Shown piece after piece: positions 41,132 through 52,800 of a stretch of DNA of 64,000 bases. This stretch comes from Sipunculus nudus (Eukaryota > Annelida > Sipuncula > Golfingiida > Sipunculidae). The stretch lies in NCBI GenBank assembly GCA_026874595.1, contig CM049313.1, positions 42,000,659-42,064,658 of the forward strand, in the 5' to 3' direction. Positions within the stretch are counted from its first letter, which is position 1, and each line of letters begins with the position of its first letter. The notes below the pieces were generated by a model. It saw nothing but the letters and a program-made list of their open reading frames with translations, searched no databases and was not told the origin of the DNA. The position numbers were made by a program, and so were the translations under genes.

Positions 41132-41889
41132 GTGAGTAAGAATTATTCACAACAGGCTTCAAGGTAGTCGTCCCTGTTTGCCCTAATGAGGCAGAAATAA
41201 GCTTGGACACAACACGTTCTGTTCAGCATTTGATCTTTAAAGGTGTTTCTACCTGGAGTTGTGATGGTTACCTGTTTAGTAAAGGTATGTGTTTCTCATT
41301 TTCAATTTTGACAGTTATGTAGATCGAGGTGTGTTACCGGTAGTCCATATATAGTTGGTGAAGTAGAAAATAAGTAGGAAGGGCGTGACAGACTTGTTAT
41401 TCTCAGGTAGATAGGTCTACTTGTTGTGGTGTAATGTGGTATGAATTCTTATATAAACCTCACAGAATCACCTGATTGTAACCCAGGCATATGCTATATG
41501 ATTATGTGCAATAAACAATATTTTGATGGTTTTCTATGATGAAGCATGAGGCCAACTGTCCTGTTTCTTGTGTACCATGATACGACTTAAAATGTGAACT
41601 TTGCAGGCTCTACTTGGTGTAGCACTTGTAAGTTATGTGATTACATAAAGAACTTTAGTATTAGATGATATAAATGCAAAACATTTGCTTAGCTGGTGCC
41701 TATGTGTAAAGACTACTTTGTTACATATACATTTTTAAGTGAAGCATGAAGCTCTAAAGCATTAAACTATAATGCTCATAATGGGTATATACTTAAAAAA
41801 GACTAGACGACTCTCACTAGAGAGCAAAATATCTATAGCCAAGGCAATTATGTCAGCCTGTTTAAAATAATAACCAAAATTGTGAGTAC
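41132..41889. other. No gene seen
   Basis: Presumed leader intron of the semaphorin if the 41131 donor is real. No repeats recognised. Confidence 0.4.
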
Positions 41890-42140
41890 TGGGATCTTTC
41901 CTAGAAGGCACCAGTCTTTATTGGTTTGATTCCCAGCATGGCTATGGCAATGGGTTATATCTACAGTGGCCTGCCCAAGTTTCCAGTTTCATAGGTTGAG
42001 TGGTTCTAATCCGAGTTCAACTGTTTCCTCCACATCTAAAGTCTATACTGAATGCCAACATTTCTGCCATGGAGAGTGCCTAGCATTTGTTGTAATATCT
42101 ATTTGTAAAGTCCCTGTAGAATAAAGTTTTACCAATCCTG
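41890..42140 (+). repeat. Putative tRNA-derived SINE copy
   Basis: GGTTTGATTCCC at about 41922 fits an RNA polymerase III B box with one change. The text after it (AGTGGCCTGCCCAAGTTTCC, GGTTGAGTGGTTCTAATCCG) reads like a SINE body, and the tail ends GTAGAATAAAGTTTTACC. I find no clear A box upstream. Ends are approximate. Confidence 0.35.
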
Positions 42141-42599
42141 TCTACTGGACCAAACAGACAAAAAATAATGCTATCTTCTTGGACATACATACATGAAAAA
42201 ATATACAGGTGAAGATATAACTATGCATCCTGTTTGGGTTAAGCAACAGTATTTATTTGTGTGTATTCCTGTAATATACAACAATGCACCATGAAACATA
42301 TCACTACAAATTAATAAATGCATATGATATGAAATCATTTTTGAGGGTGCTTTCTTTATTTTTCTTGCAGCATTCTTCATTTAAATAATTAGTGAAGCAG
42401 TTTTATTAGTTCAGCAGGTAATTTTATGTCTGAAAGGGGGTGTCCCTCTTTTTTTGCAATAAGCATTTCCATTGTTAATTTAAAAAAAAAATTTTTGTGG
42501 AAGTAACCACCTCCATTTGTTTATGCTTTGCTTAACTAAGTATATGTACATCTGCAGAGTTTCATTCCAGTTTCAGACTATGTGACAGGGGCTTATATT
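42141..42599. other. No gene seen
   Basis: AT-rich, including an A9/T-rich stretch near 42480. Confidence 0.4.
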
Positions 42600-42830
42600 C
42601 AATTTTTCCTGGCGTCAACCAGGTTCAGTATACCACTCCTGTGGGCCCTTGGTGTGTTTCATCCCCATGAATGGGTCATAACACCGAGGAACCCCAAAAG
42701 GCGCACTTGTTTGTGAGTGAAACATGACTGATGGTCACCGTCTCCCCATTAAGCCTGCAGAGCACTCACCCTTTTCTCCCAGCTTTTGAGTCCTGTGCTA
42801 TACCCCTGAGCCACAAGCCACTGTTACTGT
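42600..42830 (-). repeat. Putative tRNA-derived SINE copy, minus strand
   Basis: Read on the minus strand from about 42823, GGCTTGTGGCTCAGGGGTA contains TGGCTCAGGGG, an exact match to the pol III A-box pattern TRGYNNARNNG. A tRNA-like anticodon arm with loop CTCAAAA follows. No clear B box survives. The 3' part has a hairpin with arms CCTTGGTGT/ACACCGAGG (one mismatch) near 42647-42695. A decayed SINE head is likelier than a functional tRNA. Confidence 0.4.
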
Positions 42831-43345
42831 AGTTGCATGTCTTTCTTGTAAATTGTATGTAAATGAATACAGATATATGATATCAGTTATTTCTGTACTT
42901 CCAGGTAGAATAGGATACAGACAGCAGGGACAACAGTGGACAACACCACAGAAAATTCAAGTAGCAGATTTTGATGATTTATGTGAATATAATGTGAGAC
43001 ATTAAACAAAAAATATAACTAGAAAGCTCATAGTGCATTCTGTTAAACATCAAGCAAAGGTAAAACCAGTAAACTGAAAACTGGAAGATACAGAGCAAGA
43101 ACATATCAGAATTACTATCATTGTGGTAACCATGATGATTTCTGATTGAACAAATCTGTTTATCTGGCTTGGTTGGGTTCAGGTTTATTTGTGTTACACT
43201 GAAGTCAGTGAGGCCACAGAAGTGATAGGGTTTAGATAATCCTATATTTGGTGGTGTAACTTTACCTCAGTGGAAGCAGATATCACAGGCTTCTAAGGAT
43301 AATACTGCAGCAGGGGCTACAGATTGTGGATAATTATCACCCATT
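42831..43345 (+). other. Upstream flank / 5' UTR of the semaphorin start exon
   Basis: Directly precedes the start codon. Three acceptor-like sites (AG ending at 42905 after TTTCTGTACTTCC, 43270 after TAACTTTACCTC, and 43310) could mark where a leader exon is joined. An in-frame TAA at 43331 closes the frame above the ATG. Confidence 0.4.
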
Positions 43346-43523
43346 ATGGAAGGTTTAAACACGTGTTCACACTGTAAATCTTGTTCACAAACCAGTGTGA
43401 TGAGAGGGTTTATCAGTGCCTTCAGGACTAGCTGTGCCATGTGGATATGTTGTGTGCTGTTCCTGTCATCTCTCCTGCAAGTGACATCTTCAGCTGAGTC
43501 AGAGGTGTTTACACCAAGTAGAG
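43346..43523 (+). CDS. Semaphorin exon 1: start codon and signal peptide
   Basis: Encodes residues 1-59 plus one base (phase 1). The ATG at 43346 has A at -3 and G at +4, and an in-frame TAA sits at 43331-43333, so the frame does not extend upstream. A second ATG at 43400 (residue 19) would give a more usual signal peptide: a short basic start (MRGF) and then a hydrophobic core, WICCVLFLSSLLQV, before TSSAES, where signal peptidase could cut. I chose the first ATG for its context; either start gives the same mature protein. The donor is GAG|GTAAGG at 43524. Acceptors for a spliced 5' UTR could be the AGs ending at 42905, 43270 or 43310; I cannot choose among them. Confidence 0.78.
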
Positions 43524-46500
43524 GTAAGGATAGCTCTTAGTTTGATAACAAATATGCTCCTTCTCGCTCTGCCCTCCTTGGTCATGATAAAGATAAAATC
43601 TCCCCCCCCCCCCTTCCCCCACCCTTCCATCCCTGTCTCTGTCCCCAGTCATGTGGTCATAATATCCCATGAACTCATATTCGTTCAGTGTTATAATTAT
43701 CACAGTAGACACTTTTATAACAAAAATTGTGGAGTTAAAGAGGTTCACATAATTTGATCAAATGTAGGGCCTACTTAAAATATCTAATAATAAATAAAAG
43801 CAACAAAAAAAAAGCTGCTTAAATCAGTTTTTTATTGCGATTGATCTTATGTAATTTGACTGGTTAGATACAGAATATGTATGTGTGTGAGACTTGTGTA
43901 TTGGTGTGGTATGTGATCACTCATATTTCACACTATCATTATGCTTAACAATAGTGAAATGGAAAATTTCCTTGTCACAGCAAAACATTTCACATAAATG
44001 ATGCATGGTCGAATAAATACTGTCTACTTTACATTTATAACTGGAAAAAAGACTTGCAGTTCTTGAATTTTCCTTGAAAGAGAATGTTTTATTAGTTAAT
44101 TAGTTTATGGTACAGCAGGTACATAACAGTAATAAAATGTAAAGCTCATCATGATATATTAAATATTTAATAAAATGGAAGACATACGGACAGATTGCCA
44201 TGCAAGTTACCTCCAAGTAATTAGCGTTTCAGAAATGTACTACTCAGTGTGGTTAATAGTTGTAAGACATGGTATTTGGCCATGAGAACCAGCAACACTT
44301 AAATGTTACAGTTATAAGAATCATAACACATAATGAGAACAAACAGAGTGTAGAATCTTATGGACACCATCACTGTAACACAATAGCCAACTGACAGGTG
44401 AATAATAGTCCGACTTTATATTTGATTATTTGCTCTGTTCAGGCCAGGGGAAGCCAGGGAGCTGTAGCGTTTAATGTGTTTTGCTCTGATTCCGAATGAT
44501 GCACATGCAAGATGTTTTATAGCATGATGTATTGTGTTGTTCCACCTCTTTATGATGTGTCTTGTTAATGTTTCCTGTATACATGCATTAAAATTAAGCT
44601 TTGCTGATCAGAGTATTTATTACAGCAAAGCATATATACAGTAAATCCTTGCCATGTCAATGTTGAAGGTACTTTGGAACATATAGCTCTAACTTATCCA
44701 GGGTTCTACATAAGTTGGCTTTATATGGTAATAATTATATTTCAGACACTGAGTAAAAGCAGGTTATTAAATTTAAAGCAAGCTTGAAACAATGAGTATG
44801 GCTTAAGTACATTTACAAACACACTTATTGAAGAGTATTCAGTTATACTGACCATTGTCTTGACTATAAGATATACCTGTGTAAACAGCTTAATATTAAT
44901 ATTCACTGATTTAAATAAGCATTTGATAGAATATATACATGTTATTTTATATTAAGTTCAAACAAGGGATAAATAAATCTTTAATGGGGAAAACCTCACT
45001 GTGTAAACAGCTTAATATCAAATTATGTCTCAGATTCATTCTTACAAAATATACATACATGTATATTATAACCTTAAAGTTGAGATATTCCTGCTCCAGA
45101 GCAGTTTTCAAAAATAAAAGTTAGGCACTTTCGGGTAGATAGTCCATTATTTAATTATTCATATAACCATTTATTGTTCTTAAACATGTATAGATAATCA
45201 TGTTTCTTACAACTGTTCCTGGGTAACTTGAAAACAGGTTAATTAATGAACATAATTCTGACTGGTTTATAAGGAATTCAAAGCAAAAGGAGGAATGTTG
45301 TAATAGGCTGTGCTATCACTTACAGCAGTTCTTCTTTCCTGTGGGAAACATGAGCTGTATTGTGGCCCTACTAAGTGCTGTAGCTATTAATTACAGCAGC
45401 AATGCTGTCGAAACAAAATTGTTCCATTTATGGTGACTTTTTATGCCATGCATTCTGCAGTATATCCACTGTACTGTTTTTCAAATGATGATGTGTGTGC
45501 TTAAAAAGTGATTAAGCTATTGTCATGAGTACTAGAAGGGGAATGTGATACTAGACTGGCTGGCTGTGGAACCTTACAAATTATATAATATGACACACAT
45601 AACGAATAATAACTAAAATACTGAGCTATAATCTGTGCTAAAAGGGAAATAGGATACTGGCCTTGTGATTTGGGAAATAAATCTGTGGTTATTAGTTGTA
45701 AAATTTATCCATCTGGAATTCCCATCATCTAATTACCCTGCCTGGGTTGGTATTTAATGCACTCCACTACACTGGCCTGTTCCTCTACTCCTGCAATACA
45801 GATACTCATTTGTTTTACATGAACATTACTGAGGTTACCTGTTAGGTTGAAAATTCAGTAGCACTGTTATTCTTGGTACCAGTAGGCGTTAGGAGGACCA
45901 TTCCAGTACGTGTGTTCATTGCCTGCGTGCAACAAAATTTACTGCCTGTCACTGTATTTGAGTACGCTTTTTTAAGAGCAGTGTACATACTGTTCAAAGG
46001 TTTTATACATGTATACTTTCACACAAAAGCAGTGGCATTCTAAGATAACTAAATTAAATAATTTTTGTTGGTATTATCATTATATACATTTATCAGGATC
46101 AACATATCTGAAGATTCATTAAAGCTTTATCAAGGTGCTGTACATATACTGAAAAAAAATTGAAATTATTGAAACGGGTAAAATGTAAAATTTATTGAAA
46201 TTATCCTCTGAATGATAACTAGTTATTCCACACTTTATAAATTCAGCCTCATATAACTGATATGTTTTAAATAAGTAAGATTATTTTGTACCCAAATTAT
46301 GTTTTTACACCAGTAAGACTATTATATGGTAAAATAACAAAATATATCAATCCAGAATTTGCTTTATTTGCACATATTTCATATATGTTAACAACCAAAT
46401 CATGATTACCTCCACAGGGCTAATTTATGAGGATCATTTTGATGTAAAAACTGTTCCACAAGAGCAGCATGGTATGAGAAAACTGAACTGATTTAACTTA

Positions 46501-46853
46501 TAATTATGGAGCCTCATTTGATTTGTTATTTTATATCATGTCAAACTTATGCCCTGGATCTTATGTTTATCATATTTTGCCCAGTTTGACCTTGTCTCAT
46601 TTGTTGTCTAGCCCTGAGATGTGCTCTGTTTTGGCAGTACCTGATTTCCCCAGGTTCTCATTTATACACAGCTTCCATACACATATAGCATGGTACATGG
46701 CAATGATATCAGATCTGATGATTAATGTCTCTGATTACAGATTATTTTTCATTTCTGTTTTACTAAAGGATGGAACTGAGAAATAATTTTCAAAGGGTAA
46801 TACTTTTTTTTGAGAACTTGTCTTATTTCTATTTATTTTATTTTCTTTATTTC

Positions 46854-46896
<43 letters not shown>

Positions 46897-49800
46897 TTAA
46901 TAATTATAATAATAATAATTATTATTTCTCTCTTAAATTATTTTACCCAGGAATACATGGCAAGTTGGGCTTAATTAAAAATTTGTTATAAATAAGAATA
47001 AAGTTTTGAGTTTACTCAAGTTTCAAGTTTATTAGTATTAAATTTACTATGAAATACTTGCTTGTGGCAGAGATTTTATAAATGTTAATGGGTATATAAC
47101 AGCTGATTGATTGGGAAAATATGGTGGATCTTGAATAAGAGATGATCTTCACAACCAGCAAAGATCATGAGGGTCATCTTAAATGGCCATCTGTCAATTA
47201 TTGACTTCAACAGTGTACAGATACTGATGGTGAAACCATACATCTCAGCTGATTGATTAAGATTCTGCCATCATTTCTGTCAATGTTGTGAATGTTATCT
47301 TGAGGATGTCTTGCAGTTTATCATTGTTTCATTCATGAAATAATATTTTGTATGATACTGAGTTCAGTTCTGCAATGAAAGACAGCTCTGTTATCAAGAG
47401 AGTGCCACACAGTGAACCATGATGTATTGTTTTCATTGATAATATGACTTACATGATATCAATTTTCATTCATTGGTTAAGATGTCTTCTGTTTCCATAT
47501 ATAATTTATTAACTCATGAAGGATGAGAAAGATTTGATTTCTTTATGGTATCAGCAAAGTTTACTCTGTGGTTTGAATGGTTTTACATACATCTTCACCG
47601 AGGTGTCTTAAATGTTGACTACTCAATAGAGCGTAGAACTTCAGTTTTCTAGCTTTTTCATGGTTTAAATGGCTTGGTCAAGCCTGCGTGAAATGCCATC
47701 AGTGCCAGCATACTGATAGGTTCATTGGACTGATGGTTAACTGACACTTCAATTGCCATTGGTCTTTTGCTGAAAGGGGTCTGAATGGAATTGTATGTGA
47801 TATATATATCTATATATTGTGTTATTATCATAGTATAAATAAATGATATAAATTCATTGCAAGTCATCATCTCGTCTTGAGGATGCAGTCAGATATTTCC
47901 TCTGGCTATAACCTGAGACATGGTCTTGCAACTTCTTTGGGGAACACCTGAGATATCCAGAGTAGTTTCTGCTGCAGCCAAGTTTCTGAGACCAGAGATG
48001 ATTCTGAGCTGTCCTTTGACTGTACCAGTACTTATTTAGTCTCATAAGCTTGGTTTACAGTGCTGGGAGGCAGAGTAAAACACAGATGATGAAGGGGGAT
48101 CTATATTTGATGTGATCTATGACAGACCCCTGTGGCTATAAAGGTCTTGCCGACAGCGTCTTGGCACAGAACTGTGACAAAACACCGTGGCTCACTCAGG
48201 CAGAGGTTGAAAAACTTGTGAATAAATTAAGGTGTACAGATGTTAACCAGCAGCTGGGTGTAGAGGAATGACAGTTGTGATTTATTGATTTGCTGAACTG
48301 ATAAATTATTGTGGCTATAAAGGTGTTTAAAAAATACAAGAGCTCTTTATTGTGTTTCTGTACACAAAGCTTTAATCTGTAATACCTGCTTGTACTAGCT
48401 ATGATCTTAGCTTTACTGGTTCTGCTATCTTGTGAATAATAATATTTTCACACCCTTTATGTATTGCAAACATAAATCTATTATTTAACTTCTAATATTT
48501 TCTAAATATTTGTTAACAGTTGTTAGCAAATGTCTGTTATTATGTCTCTGTTTATTATTTCTGAAGATCATTATGGAATGCATTGGCAGTTATTATATTG
48601 TTTGGTATCACTTGGAATCTTACTTATAAATACCAGTATACTATTGATAATAGAATTTCTGATAGAAAATACTTCTCAGCAAATGTGTAAATAAAGTGGG
48701 CCCATGATTCCCCCCCCCCAGTTGTTCCAGTTATTTCTGTCACAGTAGTTCTATTTTATGTGTTGTTATTATAGGCAAGCATTAAGTAGGAGATACAATC
48801 AAATATCGAGAACAAATAACTTTGTGTTCATGGTTAACCAATTTTATGCACTGTTGTCTTATGCTACCTGTATTAATAATTAAATGCTTGTAAAAATGTG
48901 TATTTTTAAAGGGCTCTTAAAAACATTTCCACTGTACTCATTGAAACATCTTTCTTGCCAGGCAAAGAGAATAACTGTTGACTCTGCATCCATACAACCC
49001 TAGCCTACAATCAACCAAATCCTATTCCACTACCCTTTTACATTTATACCATCAGGGTTATTCTGTAACTAGTGGCTATTCCATACACTGCAGTAGGCAC
49101 TGGAGTGGACACTATGCCTTCTGGTGACATAGGGTTCCAAAAGAGGGACTGAATATATATTAAAAGTGTCCCAGGCTCCTGCTTAATTGGCGGTAATCTG
49201 AAGAATATCAGATTCCATTGTGGGTAATCCCATGCCAAAATACTTACAGGTTGACCCAGCATGCATGATCACTTTTTTATATTTGTGACATAAATGTATG
49301 TCAAGGCCCAAAGCCTGATCTTGACCAATCAGTGATTGGTCCTGACCAAATCCAAACTTGGATTCAGTCCAGTCTAAACACTGTATGAATAGTATTTTGG
49401 CTTGACCAGGTCAGGATTGTGTTTAGGCTGGACTGTATCCTGATCAGGTTTTTGTCTGGACTAATCCAGGTCATGAAACAGATGTGTAATAATAAAAGTT
49501 TGGTCTCTTTATCAGTGATGCATTATTTGAAAATGTATATAATATATATAGCATCAAACTTCAAGCTAATGTATGGGTCACATTCAATTGAGTGTAAGGA
49601 TCAGTGCATGGAACTTCATGTCTATTTCTAAGCATTAATATCATTTTAATAAATATTACTGTTATTGTTTTTGATATTGTTATTAGTAAAATCTAAATTG
49701 AATCTTACATAAGTGTTAACTGTAAAACAGAAAATTAGTTTAATAATTTAAAATACTCACACTCTTATGTCTCAATATAAGCATGATTTATGTCAGTTCT

Positions 49801-52800
49801 CCAGGCAAGGAGCAGCATGCAAACCACCTCCCAGGAATCAACACACCTACATACCTTCAGGGAAATCATAAACAGGGGTCAAGAGGGGACCACATATTCT
49901 GTCAGGCCTAATGTTTAGAGAGACAATAAGCCTGGAGGCATTCCTCCACAGTTAATGATCAGTTAAATCAATTAGCTATGGTAGGCTTAATTATGATAAG
50001 TGAGTGGTCAGTGTGAGATGAAAGAAGGTTGACACCCTTAGGGTGATGTGGGGAAGCTCACATACCAGTGGGGAGGTTCACAAACTGACCACAGGATCCG
50101 TATGTTTATGATCATGTGTACACATACATGTGGTAATCACACCTGTAGCAATTTTCAGGGATAGGTCCGAATTGTAGAAATGATAGATCGGATGGTTGAA
50201 TGAAGAAGTTATTAGTCAGTATGCGAAATTTATAGGGGAAATCCAGACATGTTGTTTGTACTCTAGGATATTTCAAAGTATTGTTACATGCATATACATG
50301 TAAATTTAGGTTTAAAGTTGATATATTTCAATAATATTAATAGTTAAATTGATTTTCATACTGTATAAATAACAGACCCCATTATACAAAGTAAACATAA
50401 AAGTCATCCTGCCTTTTGTCAACTGCAGTATTGGTTTATAGTGCAGTTCTGTTCCTTTTATCTCACAATCAGCAAATGGGGAAAACAGGAATTTGGAAAA
50501 TGGAAGGCCAAGGATGGGTTGGTTGTGGGACTGGGGGAAGATATAAATGCCCCAACCCCTAACTATGCCCACTAGTTTAAAAGTATCCTTTAATGGATGA
50601 TTTTACTAAGCTTTTGTGCTTCATCATTAAGATGTAATCCTGAATTTATTTAAGGAGTTAACATTACACAGTAATATTAGAAAAACAGCAAGTTCTTGTA
50701 GCTTACTTATGAATTATACAAAGCAGAAAAACAAATCAATCAATAGTGAATGAAAGAAAAAAACAGTGATGAAACAGGTTATTTTTACAATAACAAAAAT
50801 CATTTGTTCCAATAATAAAAAAAGTGGCATGCATACATGATATGGTACAAAATAATTACCTCTCATTCTCTTTCTGTTTGTCTGTCATGTCTGCTTGCTT
50901 TTCTCTCTCTAACATATTAGGGGAGGGGGACCTTGGTCATATGCTCCCCCCCCCCCCGAGTCTGCCACTGCATGATAATAATAATAACTTCTAAGCTTTT
51001 CTTTACAGACTCTGTTGATAGATATTCAGGGAAATCCAGTGATCCTGAGACACCATACTTCAGGAAGTTTTATGTGGACAAGGATGGAGGGAACACATTT
51101 CTGTACATTGGTGCCATGTAAGTGACAAATTTAGCATATAAGACTGTGTGAATGTTTTAAAAGCAAACTATTATATCCTCATATTCCTTTTACACACCAT
51201 GCACAGAATCATTCATTTTTCTACCTTGTTAAAAAATTGTTTTCAAGTATTTGATGGTAACTGTAGGATAATATGGCCAAATTTTTATGATATTATTTGT
51301 AATAAATGACTTATTTTCAAAAATGTATTGCCCATCTTATTTCATAATGCTTAAATGAACAAAAATTATGTCAGTAACACCAAATAAAAGAGGAGTTTAT
51401 TGTTTCTAATGAAAACACTTACCCCATCTGATGTCTCTTTTCATATATATTTATACTTGTAACTATTGACATTTACTTTATTTCCTAAATGATATCTCTT
51501 TTACTAATGATGCAGTTGTCATATCTAAGGCAATTTGAAAGTATCACTTTGTATCATGTATGTATTCAAAGAATGGGATTACCTCCATTTCCCCAATAAC
51601 ATGTCATTTTCCCCTTCAGTGCCATTAAATTATATATCACCTAACCAAAATGTAGAGGGTTGGGGAAATGGAGGTTTACCAATGTGCTGCCAAGCCTTAA
51701 AGCCCACTAGCCTTTCAAACAGCCTCTCCCCATGCCCCTTGCGACAATGTACGACTGTAATCTAAACCCTCTGCCCTTTCCGGCAGCGACACACACTCCA
51801 AGATATATCTTAAAACTGCAAAAATGCGACAGTGTGCAACAATTAGCCATACCCTCGAAGCCAACCGTTGCACATATCGCAGTGACACTGCCAGGAAGGG
51901 AATGTATGTAAAACTGTTGCACATTGTTGCAGAGACAGTATGGATTGGTGTGTGACGGCTTGAGACTCCATCCCTAACCCTGACCCCCACCCCTAGAGGG
52001 TTTAAGAGGTTTGGGGAAATGGAGGTAGTCCGGACCCCAAGGAATAGTTCACCAAAGGTTTAACAGAACTGTTGATCACCGTAGAAGTACATGTTGCCAT
52101 CTGGTGGAGATGACCTAAACTATTTGTGCATTTTTATCTGATATGTAATGTTCCAGGTTTATGGTATCCCTTTGTAGAGAACTTTTTTAGGGCCAATATG
52201 AAAATCTGTAATACACTTACATCATATATATTATATTTCTAAATAGATCTAAAGATTTCTTTTTCAGAATTGTGAATAAATCCACTAATCCCTTGATGAG
52301 GGTATTTTTAGTTCAGCTGACTAAGTCAACTGAGGAATAGGTATGGCGCTTTGTCTGTTGTCTGCCTGGCCATTAAGCCGTCTGTTAGCTGACCCTTGAA
52401 GCCTGTACCTAAAAACCTAGAGAGGTCCATAAAAATATCATAGGAAATCTGAAATTAGGTCACTCGGAGCTATGGGGCTTGTTAGTACCCCCCAGAATAA
52501 ACAAAAATTTGATACAAAATCTCCAGTATATTGATTATTAATGCATGGATTGTCATGAATCTTGGCTTAAATATTGACCATGACTAGTTTTGTCAGTTCC
52601 CGATAAGTGGTGGCGCCACCTGTATTTTTTTTTATTTTTACAAATTTTTTAAATTTTTCTTTTACTGTAAAATGACAACAATCATGTCAGTTTCTCAGCC
52701 GACATTATATCCAGTGTCCCAAAACCTGGTGTGTTCATTGATCACAAGTGGATGCCCTGTAGTAACTATCCTGTCTGTCTGTCTGTTTGTCTGTCTAGCT

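Larger units (their letters stand above)
43524..51008 (+). other. Semaphorin intron 1 (7.5 kb)
   Basis: Contains C12 (43602-43613), C10 (48710-48719) and C12 (50946-50957) runs, an (AAT)n tract and a nested hairpin region at 49300-49480 (listed separately). No other exon or gene seen. Confidence 0.7.

Noticed and set aside
46770-46991. Poly-asparagine protein
   Set aside because: Translation of an (AAT)n microsatellite.
51707-51990. Overlapping minus-strand frames of 71 and 91 codons as genes
   Set aside because: They lie wholly inside an inverted-repeat MITE and show no domain or splice signals.
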